DNA of 64,000 bases from Pseudomonas sp. Irchel 3A7 (GTDB lineage: Bacteria; Pseudomonadota; Gammaproteobacteria; Pseudomonadales; Pseudomonadaceae). The notes beneath the pieces were generated by a model that did not search any database, had not been told where the DNA came from, and saw only the letters and a program-made list of their open reading frames with translations. Where the stretch lies: the NCBI RefSeq assembly GCF_900187565.1, contig NZ_FYED01000007.1, forward strand, positions 289,240 to 353,239, in the 5' to 3' direction. Position 1 is the stretch's first letter, and every line of letters starts with the position of its first letter. Of this stretch, positions 44,894 to 54,229 are shown one piece after another. A program made the translations under genes and the position numbers.

Positions 44894-45787
44894 ATGATCA
44901 AGGACATGGAACATCATCAGGACGACAAAACCGTGCTGCTCGATCGTTTGGGTCATGGACCGGCGCAGGTAAACCTGACTGACTCTACCGCACCACCGCG
45001 TTTCGAGCAGTTGGAGGCGCGCATGATTTACGCCGCTCGACAGCGGCCGGCACATACTTTCAGCATCAGTCTCAACGCGTTGGTGGCGGCGGCATCCGGC
45101 CTGCTATCGGAAGTGGTGCGGCTCAAACAGACCGGCGCCGGTGAAGACTTGCCAACCCTTAACCAGCGGTTGAGTACCGCGTTGGTAGATTTTTTTGATA
45201 ACGCGCTACACAAGGGTGTCGAAAGCGGCCGGGTATCAACCGCACGTTACATACTGTGCACAGTTGTTGACGAGGCCGTGGCGACCTCTGCGTGGGGTAA
45301 AGAAGGCGAGTGGTCGAAAATGAGCCTTTTGAGCACATTTCACAATGAGACGTCAGGGGGTGAAAGATTCTTCCAGCTCCTTGATCGTCTATCAAAAAAC
45401 CCGGTGAAGCACCTACCGATGCTGGAGCTGATGTATCTGTGCCTGGCGCTTGGATTCGAGGGCAAATACCGAGTTCAGTCGCGAGGCCATCAGGAGCTGG
45501 AAAATCTCCGTGATGCACTCTATCGACAGATTCACCAGTTGCACGTAGATGTTCCGCGTGAACTTTCACAGCACTGCAAGGGTGTTGGTGAAGGCCCGCG
45601 GCGCGGTCTGGTGCAGATTGTGCCCTGGTGGATGGTGACGCTGATTACCGGGGTGTGCCTGATCGTTATGTACTCAGGGTTTGCCTGGGTATTGGGTGAG
45701 CAGCGCGCTTTGGTTTTAAAGCCATTCCAGCAAATTGAGCAAGCAGCGGTTCAATCGCAGTCGCACCAATTGAAGGGGCGCAGGTGA
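44894..45787 (+). CDS. tssL: T6SS inner-membrane protein TssL (DotU-type)
   Basis: 297 residues: a cytoplasmic DotU domain with ARYILCTVVDEAVATSAWG and WSKMSLLSTFHNETSGGERF as the conserved core, then one membrane helix (about 240-262, WWMVTLITGVCLIVMYSG), ending shortly after. No C-terminal OmpA-like peptidoglycan-binding extension is present, unlike in some TssL proteins, so cell-wall anchoring must come from another protein. Its stop and the tssM start share TGATG. Confidence 0.94.
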   Translation: MIKDMEHHQDDKTVLLDRLGHGPAQVNLTDSTAPPRFEQLEARMIYAARQRPAHTFSISLNALVAAASGLLSEVVRLKQTGAGEDLPTLNQRLSTALVDFFDNALHKGVESGRVSTARYILCTVVDEAVATSAWGKEGEWSKMSLLSTFHNETSGGERFFQLLDRLSKNPVKHLPMLELMYLCLALGFEGKYRVQSRGHQELENLRDALYRQIHQLHVDVPRELSQHCKGVGEGPRRGLVQIVPWWMVTLITGVCLIVMYSGFAWVLGEQRALVLKPFQQIEQAAVQSQSHQLKGRR

Positions 45788-48700
45788 TGATCAAGCTCTT
45801 CAGAAGAACCAGCCCTTTCCTGAAAAAGACGTGGATCTGGAGCCTGTTGTTGGTGTTGTTTGTCGCACTGCTGGTGTGGCGCATCGGACCGCTGTTGGCG
45901 GTGGATGATTACAGGTTCTGGGAAAGTCCCACCTCGCGACTGCTGAGCATCAGCGTGTTGTTTCTGGTCTGGGGCCTGACCATGGTTTTCGTCAATTGGC
46001 GCGCCGGTGTACGCAAGCAGATCCTGGAAAGCTCCGAAGACGGTCGGGCAAGTCTGTTCCGTCATCAACAGATCAATCAGGAACTCACAGAACTGAAGGT
46101 GCGCTTTAAAAATGCCCTTCACACCCTCAGGACTTCTAGCCTCTATCGCGGGCGTCGTGAATTGCCGTGGTACTTGCTGATCGGTCCTCAGAGCAGTGGC
46201 AAAACCAGTTTACTGGAGCGTTCAGGCCTGGAGTTTCCGCTCAATTCGTTCGACCGTACGCTGACTCGCGATTTGCCCAGTACAGAGTATTGCGATTGGT
46301 ACTTCACTGAGAACGGTGTGCTGCTCGAGACGGCCGGCCGCTACCTGACTCAGTCAAACGTCGAAGTCGACGCCAGTGGCTGGAGCTCTTTACTCTGCCT
46401 TTTGCATAAACGATGTCGCAGCAGACCGCTCAATGGTGTGATGGTGATGCTCCCGGTGCAAACCTTGTTCAGCCATGACCATGAGAGTTTGGAGGCTTTG
46501 GCGAACCACGTGCGTTCACGTTTGCAAGAGATACAGCAAAGGCTGCACGTCGACCTTCCGATCTACTTGGTGTTAAGTAAAACGGATGATCAGCCGGGTT
46601 TTCACGAGTTCTTCGATCAACTGACCCGGGAGGAAAAGGAGCAGGTGCTGGGCGCCAGTCTGAGTGAAGCATCGCTGGCGTCTGTCGCTACCGCGGTACG
46701 CATCGAATTCGAAGCATTGCTACAGCGCCTCAACAGTCAGGTGATCATGCGCATGCATCAAGAGCGCGACCCTCTGCGTCGAGGCCGCATTCTCGATTTT
46801 CCGCATCAATTGGGTCAGGTTGGTGAAGGGCTGTGCAAATTCGTCGAAAAGACATTTAGTAGTAGCCGTAATCCGCACACGGGCCAATTACGCGGTTTCT
46901 ACCTCACCAGTGCCACTTACTCAAGCAAACCGCAGGATCACCAAACTGGTGCCGGTGAAGGGCTGAAATATGGGGCGGCGCCGGTCCGGCATGCTGGGCA
47001 TTCGCGGTTTATCCACCATTTGTTCAGTCGGATAATCTTTTCCGAATCCGGTCTTGTCGAGCTGGACAAACGTGAGCGCAACCGTCTTTCCTGGATGCAG
47101 CGCGCGCTGTATGTGGGGGCGCTGACTGCATTGAGTTTGTTTGGTTTTTTATGGGCCTGCAGCTTCTCGGCCAACCATGAGCGCTTGGATAACCTTCGTG
47201 CTCTGGCGCAGACCTGGATTCAACAGCGATCGACCCTGAGTGCACAAGATGAATGGCTGCCGGCGCTCGAGTCCCTCGACACCAGCTTCGCGGCAACTCA
47301 ATTGTTCCCTGACAAACGCGATGTCTCGTACCACGAGCGGGGTGGCTTGTACCAAGGTGTAGAGGTAAATACGGTGATCAGAAGCGCCTACGAGCGCGAG
47401 CTTGAAGCGCAACTTCTGCCGCGGCTCGCGACGCTGCTGGAAGGGCAGATCCGCACCAACATGAAAGACCGCGAACTTTTGCTCAACGGCCTGCGTGCAT
47501 ACCTGATGCTGAGCAACCAGGATCGCCGCGACGTGGCATGGCTTAAGGATTGGGTTGCCACGGATTGGTCCGTGCGATACGCGGGCAATACTTCAGTGCA
47601 AAACCGCTTGAACGCCCATATTGACCATTTACTAGCACTACCATTCAGCTACCCCCTCAATGATTCACTAGTGGCCCAGGCACGTCAGAGCTTGCGCAGC
47701 GAATCCCTGGCCAATGTGGTTTACCGAATGCTCCACGAGCAGGCTCGCATTCTCCCGGAGTACCGTTTGAGTCAGCATCTGGGGCCACAGGGTGCACTAT
47801 TGATTGGCACTGATCATCCGATCCCTGGCTTTTACACCCAGCAGGGTTATCAGCAGTATTTCTCGGTCCGGGGCGCTGCGCTGGTCACCGACATTTTGCG
47901 CGACAACTGGGTGCTGGGTGAGGTGTCGAACATCAGCAACATGGACTTGCGACGCTTAATGGTCGAGCTGGAGCAATTTTATTTCCGTGACTACGCCAAT
48001 GCATGGGGCGATGCGATGGGGAGGGTTGCTTTACAGCCCATCAACCACGCACTCGAAGGGGCAGAGCAGCTGGCCGGCCTGACATCTGCCAACTCGCCCG
48101 TGATGCAACTGCTCGTGCAGGTGCGTGAAAACACTCATTTCCCGGTGGTCACCGATGCTGTAGATGACGTAGCGACAGCCGCACAAACATTGGCAGAGAA
48201 GAATGGCAAGGTTGGAAAACTCGCCGTCGCCACATTAAAAAAAGCATCAGGCGCCTTGGGCAGTAATCTGCCGGACACCGCGAGAAAGGCCCTGCAACGT
48301 CGCTTTGAACCTCTCCACCGGTTACTGGATGAAAATAACGGCCCGAGCGCCGACCTGACCCCTGTAATGCACGCGCTCAATGAGCTGCAACTGCAATTGT
48401 CGAGTCTGGCTCGTGCCAGCTCACCTGATCAGGCGGCGTATGACCTGGCCAAGGCCCGTATGGCTAACCAGCGTGATGCGCTGAGTCAATTGCGCATGGC
48501 CTCAGGTCGCTTGCCGCGACCAGTCGGTGCCTGGTTCAACGTGCTGGCCGAAGATGCCTGGCGTCTGGTGCTGGGTGACGCCTATCAGTACCTGAATCAG
48601 CGCTATCAAAGCGAGCTGTACAGCTTCTATGGCAAGGCGATCTACAAGCGTTATCCATTTAGCGCGCATAGCGCCAGCGACGTGGCGATCAGCGATTTTC

Positions 48701-49290
48701 GCGAGTTTTTCAAGGCTCAAGGCATCGTTGACCGCTTCTTCGACAACTACATGCGTCCATTTGTCAGCGGCGGCCCGGGTAACTACCGTTTGCGCAGTAT
48801 TGATGGTCAAAATCTGCCCGTGTCTCGGATTTACCTCGATCAGATGGCTTCAGCACACATTATTCGCCAGAGTTTCTTCGCCGAGAACTCCGCCGCGCCG
48901 TACGTGCTTTTCAAGCTGGAGCCGTACACCCTCGACCCGGCGGTCAGCCGTTCCGAGTTCCGATTTGGAGACAAGGCCATGGAGTATCGCCACGGGCCAA
49001 TCGTAGCGGCTTCATTCAAATGGCCAAATGATGCCGAAGACGGCCGCACCAGCCTGGTACTCGAGAGAATGACCGAGCGTCCGATCGGTATCGAGAAAAA
49101 CAGCGGTCCGTGGTCGCTGTTCCGTTTGTTGGACTTGATGCAGACCGAATACCTCATCGGTCGGGATGTGCTGGTGCTCAAAGCCGATCTGGGTGGCCTG
49201 CGCGCCAACTATCTGCTGACGAGTCAACGTGCGCCGAATCCGTTCGATATGGGTGTATTGCGTACGTTCCGCATGCCGGCGCAACTCTGA
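45787..49290 (+). CDS. tssM: T6SS inner-membrane protein TssM (IcmF)
   Basis: 1167 residues, the scaffold spanning inner membrane and periplasm. Two N-terminal helices (about 16-36 and 52-71) and a third near 438-460 bound the cytoplasmic region, which has an intact Walker A motif GPQSSGKT at 133-140. The periplasmic half (to the end) contains the ImcF-related and DUF1215-type regions that bind TssJ. ATG 45787 is chosen; a GTG three bases before is possible. The end is directly coupled to the phosphatase gene. Confidence 0.96.
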   Translation: MIKLFRRTSPFLKKTWIWSLLLVLFVALLVWRIGPLLAVDDYRFWESPTSRLLSISVLFLVWGLTMVFVNWRAGVRKQILESSEDGRASLFRHQQINQELTELKVRFKNALHTLRTSSLYRGRRELPWYLLIGPQSSGKTSLLERSGLEFPLNSFDRTLTRDLPSTEYCDWYFTENGVLLETAGRYLTQSNVEVDASGWSSLLCLLHKRCRSRPLNGVMVMLPVQTLFSHDHESLEALANHVRSRLQEIQQRLHVDLPIYLVLSKTDDQPGFHEFFDQLTREEKEQVLGASLSEASLASVATAVRIEFEALLQRLNSQVIMRMHQERDPLRRGRILDFPHQLGQVGEGLCKFVEKTFSSSRNPHTGQLRGFYLTSATYSSKPQDHQTGAGEGLKYGAAPVRHAGHSRFIHHLFSRIIFSESGLVELDKRERNRLSWMQRALYVGALTALSLFGFLWACSFSANHERLDNLRALAQTWIQQRSTLSAQDEWLPALESLDTSFAATQLFPDKRDVSYHERGGLYQGVEVNTVIRSAYERELEAQLLPRLATLLEGQIRTNMKDRELLLNGLRAYLMLSNQDRRDVAWLKDWVATDWSVRYAGNTSVQNRLNAHIDHLLALPFSYPLNDSLVAQARQSLRSESLANVVYRMLHEQARILPEYRLSQHLGPQGALLIGTDHPIPGFYTQQGYQQYFSVRGAALVTDILRDNWVLGEVSNISNMDLRRLMVELEQFYFRDYANAWGDAMGRVALQPINHALEGAEQLAGLTSANSPVMQLLVQVRENTHFPVVTDAVDDVATAAQTLAEKNGKVGKLAVATLKKASGALGSNLPDTARKALQRRFEPLHRLLDENNGPSADLTPVMHALNELQLQLSSLARASSPDQAAYDLAKARMANQRDALSQLRMASGRLPRPVGAWFNVLAEDAWRLVLGDAYQYLNQRYQSELYSFYGKAIYKRYPFSAHSASDVAISDFREFFKAQGIVDRFFDNYMRPFVSGGPGNYRLRSIDGQNLPVSRIYLDQMASAHIIRQSFFAENSAAPYVLFKLEPYTLDPAVSRSEFRFGDKAMEYRHGPIVAASFKWPNDAEDGRTSLVLERMTERPIGIEKNSGPWSLFRLLDLMQTEYLIGRDVLVLKADLGGLRANYLLTSQRAPNPFDMGVLRTFRMPAQL

Positions 49291-50018
49291 TGTCGATGAT
49301 CAGCCCCTGGCGTAGTGCTGCGCGTACCGACCCCGGGAAGGTCAGGGGGCGCAATGAAGATGCTTTTCTTGATTGTCCACAGCAGGGGCTTTGGGTGGTC
49401 GCCGATGGCATGGGTGGGCATCAAGGGGGCGACATTGCCAGCCAGATGATCGTTGCCAGCCTGGCGGAGTTGCCGATGCACAAAAACTTCGATGATCGAC
49501 TCATAGGTGTGAGTCAGTGCCTGCATTGGCTCAATCGTCGTTTGGGCCAAGAGTTGACCCTAATGGCCGGGCATCAGGACAGCATCGTCGGCAGCACCGT
49601 GGTAGTGCTGCTGGTGGATGGCAGTCGTGCGGCGTGTATCTGGGCTGGCGACAGCCGCTGTTATTTGTGGCGTGACCAATGCTTGTATCAGCTGACCAAG
49701 GACCATTCGCTGATGCAGCAACTGATCGACCAGCAGCAGATGTGCGCCGGACAGGCCAGCATTCAACCGCATGCCGGAGCATTGACCCGCGCAGTAGGGG
49801 CAAGCGAAGAGCTGACGCTCGAGGTACTGGAATTGATGGTGTATCCCGGAGACTCGTTTTTGCTGTGCAGTGATGGTTTGTATCAAGCCTTGAGCAGCAA
49901 CGCACTGGGCAGCGCCCTGAGTCTGAATACACCAACGCAAGTGATGGAGCGCTTGTTCGATAGTGCCTTGAGCGGTCCGGCGCGGGATAACCTGACGGGT
50001 GTGGTGATTCGCCAATGA
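49290..50018 (+). CDS. PP2C-type Ser/Thr phosphatase (Stp1-like)
   Basis: 242 residues with the metal-binding PP2C motifs: RGRNEDAFLD, VVADGMGGHQGGDIAS, GSTVVVLLVDG, AGDSRCYLWR and the closing ARDNLTGVVIR. All aspartates that bind the two metal ions are present, so it should be active. It overlaps the tssM stop (TGATG) and the kinase start (ATGA). It likely removes phosphate added by the neighbouring kinase, possibly on the FHA protein. Confidence 0.95.
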   Translation: MSMISPWRSAARTDPGKVRGRNEDAFLDCPQQGLWVVADGMGGHQGGDIASQMIVASLAELPMHKNFDDRLIGVSQCLHWLNRRLGQELTLMAGHQDSIVGSTVVVLLVDGSRAACIWAGDSRCYLWRDQCLYQLTKDHSLMQQLIDQQQMCAGQASIQPHAGALTRAVGASEELTLEVLELMVYPGDSFLLCSDGLYQALSSNALGSALSLNTPTQVMERLFDSALSGPARDNLTGVVIRQ

Positions 50019-51013
50019 GTGAGCTCGCACCAACACCTGAGAAACTCCCGATCTGCGAAGGGGAGGTCGCCGACCTGACCTATTTTGCTTTCGCCAAACC
50101 TGCCACCGCATCCCAGGACGCCATCTCGCCCCAGGCCTCCGCCGTCGAATTGCCTGAAGTGCTGTCTGGACGATACCGCATCGAGCGGTTGCTCGGTGCT
50201 GGTGGTATGGGCATGGTGTATCGCGCACGGGATCTGTTGCACGAACAGTTCGGTGACCGTGAGCCTTACGTCGCGCTGAAAATGCTCGGTGAAGACCTCG
50301 TCGATTCCCCGGACGCCAGCGCCTTCCTCTACAGTGAGTTCGCCCTCACCCAACATTTGCACCATCCGAATGTGCTGCGCTTGAACAGTTTTGAAGTGGA
50401 CACAGGTTGCCATCGAGCCTTCTTCACCATGGAGCTGATGCGCGGTCTGACCCTCGATAAACTGCTCTGCGAAAGGCCTCTTGGAATATCGTGGCCAGAA
50501 TTGCGCGATGTCGCGCTCCCGCTGCTCGACGCATTGGACCATGTCCACAGCCGTGGTGTGCTGCACGGGGATCTAAAACCGAGCAACGTGATGCTCAGTG
50601 AAGAAGGCGTTCGGCTGTTTGATTTCGGTCTGGGCCGAGCCGATGAAAGCATCATTCCGGGCGTGCCGAAGCTGAGTCGCGACCGATTCAAGGCCTGGAC
50701 TCCAGGTTATGCCGCCCCCGAATTGCTCGACGGCAAGCCGCTGTCCGTTGCTTCGGACATTTATGCCGTGGCATGTGTGTTGTATGAGTTGGCGGGTGGC
50801 AAACACCCATTCCGCCGTTGGCCCTCAACCCGCGCGCGGGATGAGCATCTTGACCGTGAATTGCGAGCCCCCCGGTATTTGCCGAAATACTGTTGGCCCG
50901 CGCTACGAAAGGCCCTGAGTTTCGATGTAGCCCAACGCACTATCACGGCCCGGCAACTGTATGACGCCTTCAACACGCAATCGTCGTGGTTGCGACGGTG
51001 GGCCGGACGCTGA
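50015..51013 (+). CDS. Hanks-type Ser/Thr protein kinase (Stk1-like)
   Basis: 332 residues. After a Pro/Glu-rich 50-residue N-terminus comes the kinase domain: GAGGMGMVY glycine loop at 61-69, Lys89 in VALKML, catalytic HGDLKPSN at 184-191, DFG at 203-205 and APE at 234-236. The usual HRD is HGD, so this may be a kinase not needing activation-loop phosphorylation. No membrane segment is found, unlike PpkA of other T6SS. It is the final gene of the operon and faces the DUF4105 gene. Confidence 0.94.
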   Translation: MSELAPTPEKLPICEGEVADLTYFAFAKPATASQDAISPQASAVELPEVLSGRYRIERLLGAGGMGMVYRARDLLHEQFGDREPYVALKMLGEDLVDSPDASAFLYSEFALTQHLHHPNVLRLNSFEVDTGCHRAFFTMELMRGLTLDKLLCERPLGISWPELRDVALPLLDALDHVHSRGVLHGDLKPSNVMLSEEGVRLFDFGLGRADESIIPGVPKLSRDRFKAWTPGYAAPELLDGKPLSVASDIYAVACVLYELAGGKHPFRRWPSTRARDEHLDRELRAPRYLPKYCWPALRKALSFDVAQRTITARQLYDAFNTQSSWLRRWAGR

Positions 51014-51037
51014 TCTGGGCGATCCGGTTGTAAGGCA

Positions 51038-52999
51038 TCACGGCAACTCCAACCCCCCCGAAGCCTTATGCAATTTACGTAGATGCTCCCCAATCTGCTT
51101 CACGTTAGCTTCATTGGCCGCCATTTCCGCAGCGCGTTCCGGTTCGAGCAACGCACGCACTTCCTTGTCCAGATCCCCGCTCAGTGCCTGTAGCTGTTTC
51201 TGGCGCAGGCTGCTTTCCGATTCCAGGCGTTGCCATTCATTCGGTTGCGGCAAGCCATAGCCGCCGCTGCCGAGCAGTTCCGCCGGGCGGCTGAGGAAGC
51301 CGCTGTTGGCGAGAATTTCCTGCAAGGTTTTGTTGGCCCTGTCCATGCCGCCGTGTTGCAGTTCCCGGGCGCCCAGGTAACGTTGCTTCACTTCGTCCTG
51401 GGCCAGCACCAATTGCTGGCGGAAGCTGGCCTGTTCGAGCAGGAGTAACGCGGCGCTGGTGCGCAGGTCAGCCTGATCGAACCATTGGCGGCGCTGTTCG
51501 GCTTTCAATGACAGCCAGTCCTCGACCTTTTCCTGCTTGATCGGCAAGTGTTTCTTCAGCACTTCGAACATTGCTTGGTAGCGTTCGCGGAAGGAGTCGA
51601 AGCGGTAACCCAGGCGCAGTGCTTCACGGGGGTCGTCCAGCACGCTGGTGTCCGCCAGGCCGCGCCCCTTGAGTACTTCGAGCAGGCCGTTGGGCATGAT
51701 GCTGTCCAACCCCACCAGTTTCGAATTGTTGGTGCCGCTGCGCAGCAATTTCAGGCCTTCTACGGCGCAGTTGTTGGAGAGGAAGAAGTAGTTGCCGTCG
51801 TAGCTCCAGTGCATCTCGGCGGCGTGTTCCACCACCTCATCAATCTCGTTGCGCGACAGGTTCAGCGGCACGGAAGCCAGGCTGCGCAATTCGGTCTTGG
51901 TGTATTCATCGATCACCTGGGCCAGCGGCAGCACAAACAGGCGCGACGGGTATTTACCCACTAGCCCATCCCAGCTCGACAGCTGTACGTCGCCGACGAA
52001 GGCGCGGTAGGACAGCACCAGATGTTGGTCCAGGTCCAGCCGACAGTCCGGCCCGCGCGGGCGACCGGGCGCACAGATCACCAGCCGCAACATGCTGTGA
52101 CCCCAGCGGCTGACCCAGTTCTGATTGGCTTCGGCCAGCAGGTAGTCGACGGCATACACCCGCTCGGGGTCGACTTGACCCAGTGGCGTCTTGGCAAAGT
52201 CATTGCCGGCGTTAAGGAAGGCGTAGGTTTTGCCGCAGGTGTCTTTGGCGGCGGGCGCCCAGCCGAAGTGTTCCTGGTAGTAGCGGTACAGGGCAGGGCG
52301 GCGACAGGCGTAGCCGGGGTCGAGGAGGAAGTACTCCATGTTGACCGCGACGAACTCTTTGGGGCTGCTGGTCTCGTAGATGTCCGGGCTACGCGCGATC
52401 TGCCGGTTGTACTGTTCGCGCTCGCCGCGACGGCCTACGTATTGCGGCCAGCCGGCGAGGTCGAGCAGGCGTGGATCGTCGCTGAGGGTAAAGCGGCGGC
52501 CGGACTGGCCACGGCATTGGTCGGGAATGCCGATCAGGCCTGAGCTGTTGTCCTGGCGGGTGCAGCGTTGGATCAAGGTACGTTCCGCCGGCGACCACAG
52601 GCGGGAACGGTCATAGATGTGGGTCAGTTCGTGCAACACCGTGGCGAGCATTTCCCGGCGCACAGTGCCATGGGGGCGATAGGTTTTTTGGGTCGCGGCG
52701 CTGCCGTCCGTGAGGCTGGCCAGCAGTTTGCGATTCAGATCGAGTTCGGACACCAGCGATGCCTGGCCATAGGCGTTGCCGGGCATGTCATCGGTCCAGC
52801 CGACGTCGATGCGCCGGTCCAGTTGCTCGATAAAGCGCGGCGGTAGCGCCTGCATGGCTTCATCGAGCAAAGCCTGGCTGGCTTGCTGTTGTGCGGGACT
52901 CAAGCCTTCGGTCTTGAGGTGTAATTCAAGGCCTGCGTGGGCGCTGTTGCCCAATAGCAACAGCGCCCCGGCCATCAGCCAGGCTGCTGGAAACTTCAC
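51038..52999 (-). CDS. DUF4105 periplasmic protein with HExxH and His/Cys motifs
   Basis: 653 residues with a signal peptide (about 1-22). HELTH at 123-127 with the following KEFVAVNMEYF (Glu215/Glu222) looks like a zinc-peptidase site. A second module, the DUF4105 region, has GHS (His301) and the NNC motif (Cys411), suggesting a circularly permuted NlpC/P60-type fold. The C-terminal 180 residues are helical. The ATG overlaps the stop of the upstream DUF2388 gene (ATGA). The family assignment is firm; the enzyme activities are inference from motifs only. Confidence 0.85.
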   Translation of the reverse strand: MKFPAAWLMAGALLLLGNSAHAGLELHLKTEGLSPAQQQASQALLDEAMQALPPRFIEQLDRRIDVGWTDDMPGNAYGQASLVSELDLNRKLLASLTDGSAATQKTYRPHGTVRREMLATVLHELTHIYDRSRLWSPAERTLIQRCTRQDNSSGLIGIPDQCRGQSGRRFTLSDDPRLLDLAGWPQYVGRRGEREQYNRQIARSPDIYETSSPKEFVAVNMEYFLLDPGYACRRPALYRYYQEHFGWAPAAKDTCGKTYAFLNAGNDFAKTPLGQVDPERVYAVDYLLAEANQNWVSRWGHSMLRLVICAPGRPRGPDCRLDLDQHLVLSYRAFVGDVQLSSWDGLVGKYPSRLFVLPLAQVIDEYTKTELRSLASVPLNLSRNEIDEVVEHAAEMHWSYDGNYFFLSNNCAVEGLKLLRSGTNNSKLVGLDSIMPNGLLEVLKGRGLADTSVLDDPREALRLGYRFDSFRERYQAMFEVLKKHLPIKQEKVEDWLSLKAEQRRQWFDQADLRTSAALLLLEQASFRQQLVLAQDEVKQRYLGARELQHGGMDRANKTLQEILANSGFLSRPAELLGSGGYGLPQPNEWQRLESESSLRQKQLQALSGDLDKEVRALLEPERAAEMAANEANVKQIGEHLRKLHKASGGLELP

Positions 53000-53316
53000 A
53001 GTGCGAGGATGGCTTCGGCGAGTACCTGATCACTGGCGTCACGGGCTTCCGGTACGCGGGTGCGCAGCATGTCGAAGGCGGCTTCCAGGTGCGCACCGCG
53101 AATATCGCCATTGGTTGCGACGAAACTGGCGGCGTCGTCGTGGGCTTCACGGACGATTTTCGAATCGCGGATCGACGTGGTGGTGTCGGAAGTGAAATCC
53201 AGTGTGCGCTCGGTGGCACGGATGAGGATGTTACTGGTGGCAACCAGGGTATGGGCCTGGGCCATATCGGCCAACAACAACAGGCCAAGGGTGGCGGCAA
53301 TCAGCGGGCTACGCAT
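52996..53316 (-). CDS. DUF2388 exported protein (copy 1)
   Basis: 106 residues with a signal peptide ending near AQA, then the family core TERTLDFTSDTTTSI and DDAASFVATNGDIRGAHLE with a C-terminal LAEAILAL. The role is unknown. GGAG sits eight bases before the ATG. Its stop overlaps the DUF4105 start by four bases, so translation of the two is coupled. Confidence 0.85.
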   Translation of the reverse strand: MRSPLIAATLGLLLLADMAQAHTLVATSNILIRATERTLDFTSDTTTSIRDSKIVREAHDDAASFVATNGDIRGAHLEAAFDMLRTRVPEARDASDQVLAEAILAL

Positions 53317-53344
53317 GGAACGACTCCGGAGGAACTAAGGATAA

Positions 53345-53662
53345 CTATTGGACGAGAATTGCCTGTGCCAGTTCAAGATCGCTGACATGAAGTTTTGGCT
53401 GGGTCTGACGCAGATAACGCAGGGCCGACTCCAGTTGTGCGCCTCTCAGTTGGCCATCGCTGGCAATGAATGCCGCGGCGTCATCCTGGGCGGCGAGCAG
53501 CAGTTTATGGTCGAAGGGGGCGGAGGTCACCATGCTTGTGGCGTAACCGCTGGCCACGATGCCTTGGGTCGACAGGTTAAAGGCGTCGAAGGCGCAGGCA
53601 GTACCCGAATAATTGGCCGCAAGAAAGGCTGAAGTGAGTAACAGATTCGAAAGAAAACGCAT
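53345..53662 (-). CDS. DUF2388 exported protein (copy 2, divergent)
   Basis: 105 residues with a signal peptide (MRFLSNLLLTSAFLAANYSG). Core: FDHKLLLAAQDDAAAFIASD and GQLRGAQLESALRYLRQTQ, ending LAQAILVQ. It is clearly a paralogue of its neighbours but the most divergent of the three, especially before the DDAA motif. The ribosome site is poor. The gap to copy 1 is 28 bases. Confidence 0.83.
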   Translation of the reverse strand: MRFLSNLLLTSAFLAANYSGTACAFDAFNLSTQGIVASGYATSMVTSAPFDHKLLLAAQDDAAAFIASDGQLRGAQLESALRYLRQTQPKLHVSDLELAQAILVQ

Positions 53663-53769
53663 GAGACTCGACGGTTGAAAGCGAGTCCCAAGGCTAGCGC
53701 AATGCCCGTTCTAGAGCCAGCGCCGAAACACGGGGACACGTCGGGCGTGTCCCATGTCAGGGAAGGCGC

Positions 53770-54087
53770 TTAGATCGCGAGGATCGCCTGCGCCAGTTGT
53801 GCATCGGATGCGTTCAGCTGTGGTGCTTGATGGCGAATGTGATCGAGGGCGCTTTCCAGTTTTACGCCGCGAATGTTGCCTTCGCTGGCAACGAAGCTGG
53901 CGGCGTCATCACGGGCGGCGAGTACGATCTTGTCATCGCGGAAGGATGAGGTGACGTCCGAGGTCGCGTCGGAGGTGGCTTTGAGTGCACCGACGACGGC
54001 ATCGGTGGTCACGATGAAGCTGGTGGCGTGGGCATTGGCAGCCACGGCAAGCAGGGCTGCAGCGCTGAGCAGGCGAAGACGGGACAT
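53770..54087 (-). CDS. DUF2388 exported protein (copy 3)
   Basis: 105 residues; signal peptide MSRLRLLSAAALLAVAANAH, then ATSDATSDVTSSFRDDKIVL and DDAASFVASEGNIRGVKLES, ending LAQAILAI. A strong AAAGGAGC ribosome site precedes the ATG at 54087. It is probably the first gene of a four-gene unit with the two other copies and the DUF4105 gene, though the 107-base gap to copy 2 leaves that open. Confidence 0.85.
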   Translation of the reverse strand: MSRLRLLSAAALLAVAANAHATSFIVTTDAVVGALKATSDATSDVTSSFRDDKIVLAARDDAASFVASEGNIRGVKLESALDHIRHQAPQLNASDAQLAQAILAI

Positions 54088-54229
54088 GGTGTAGCTCCTT
54101 TGGTAAATCAATTGAAAAATGGCGCGGTGTCTGGAGAGTCAGACGTTAGACACTCCGCATTCGCCACGTTCTGTTCTGATATTAGGCCTGCGCATAGCCA
54201 TTCGAACAGTCCCATCTGTTCGGGCGACA

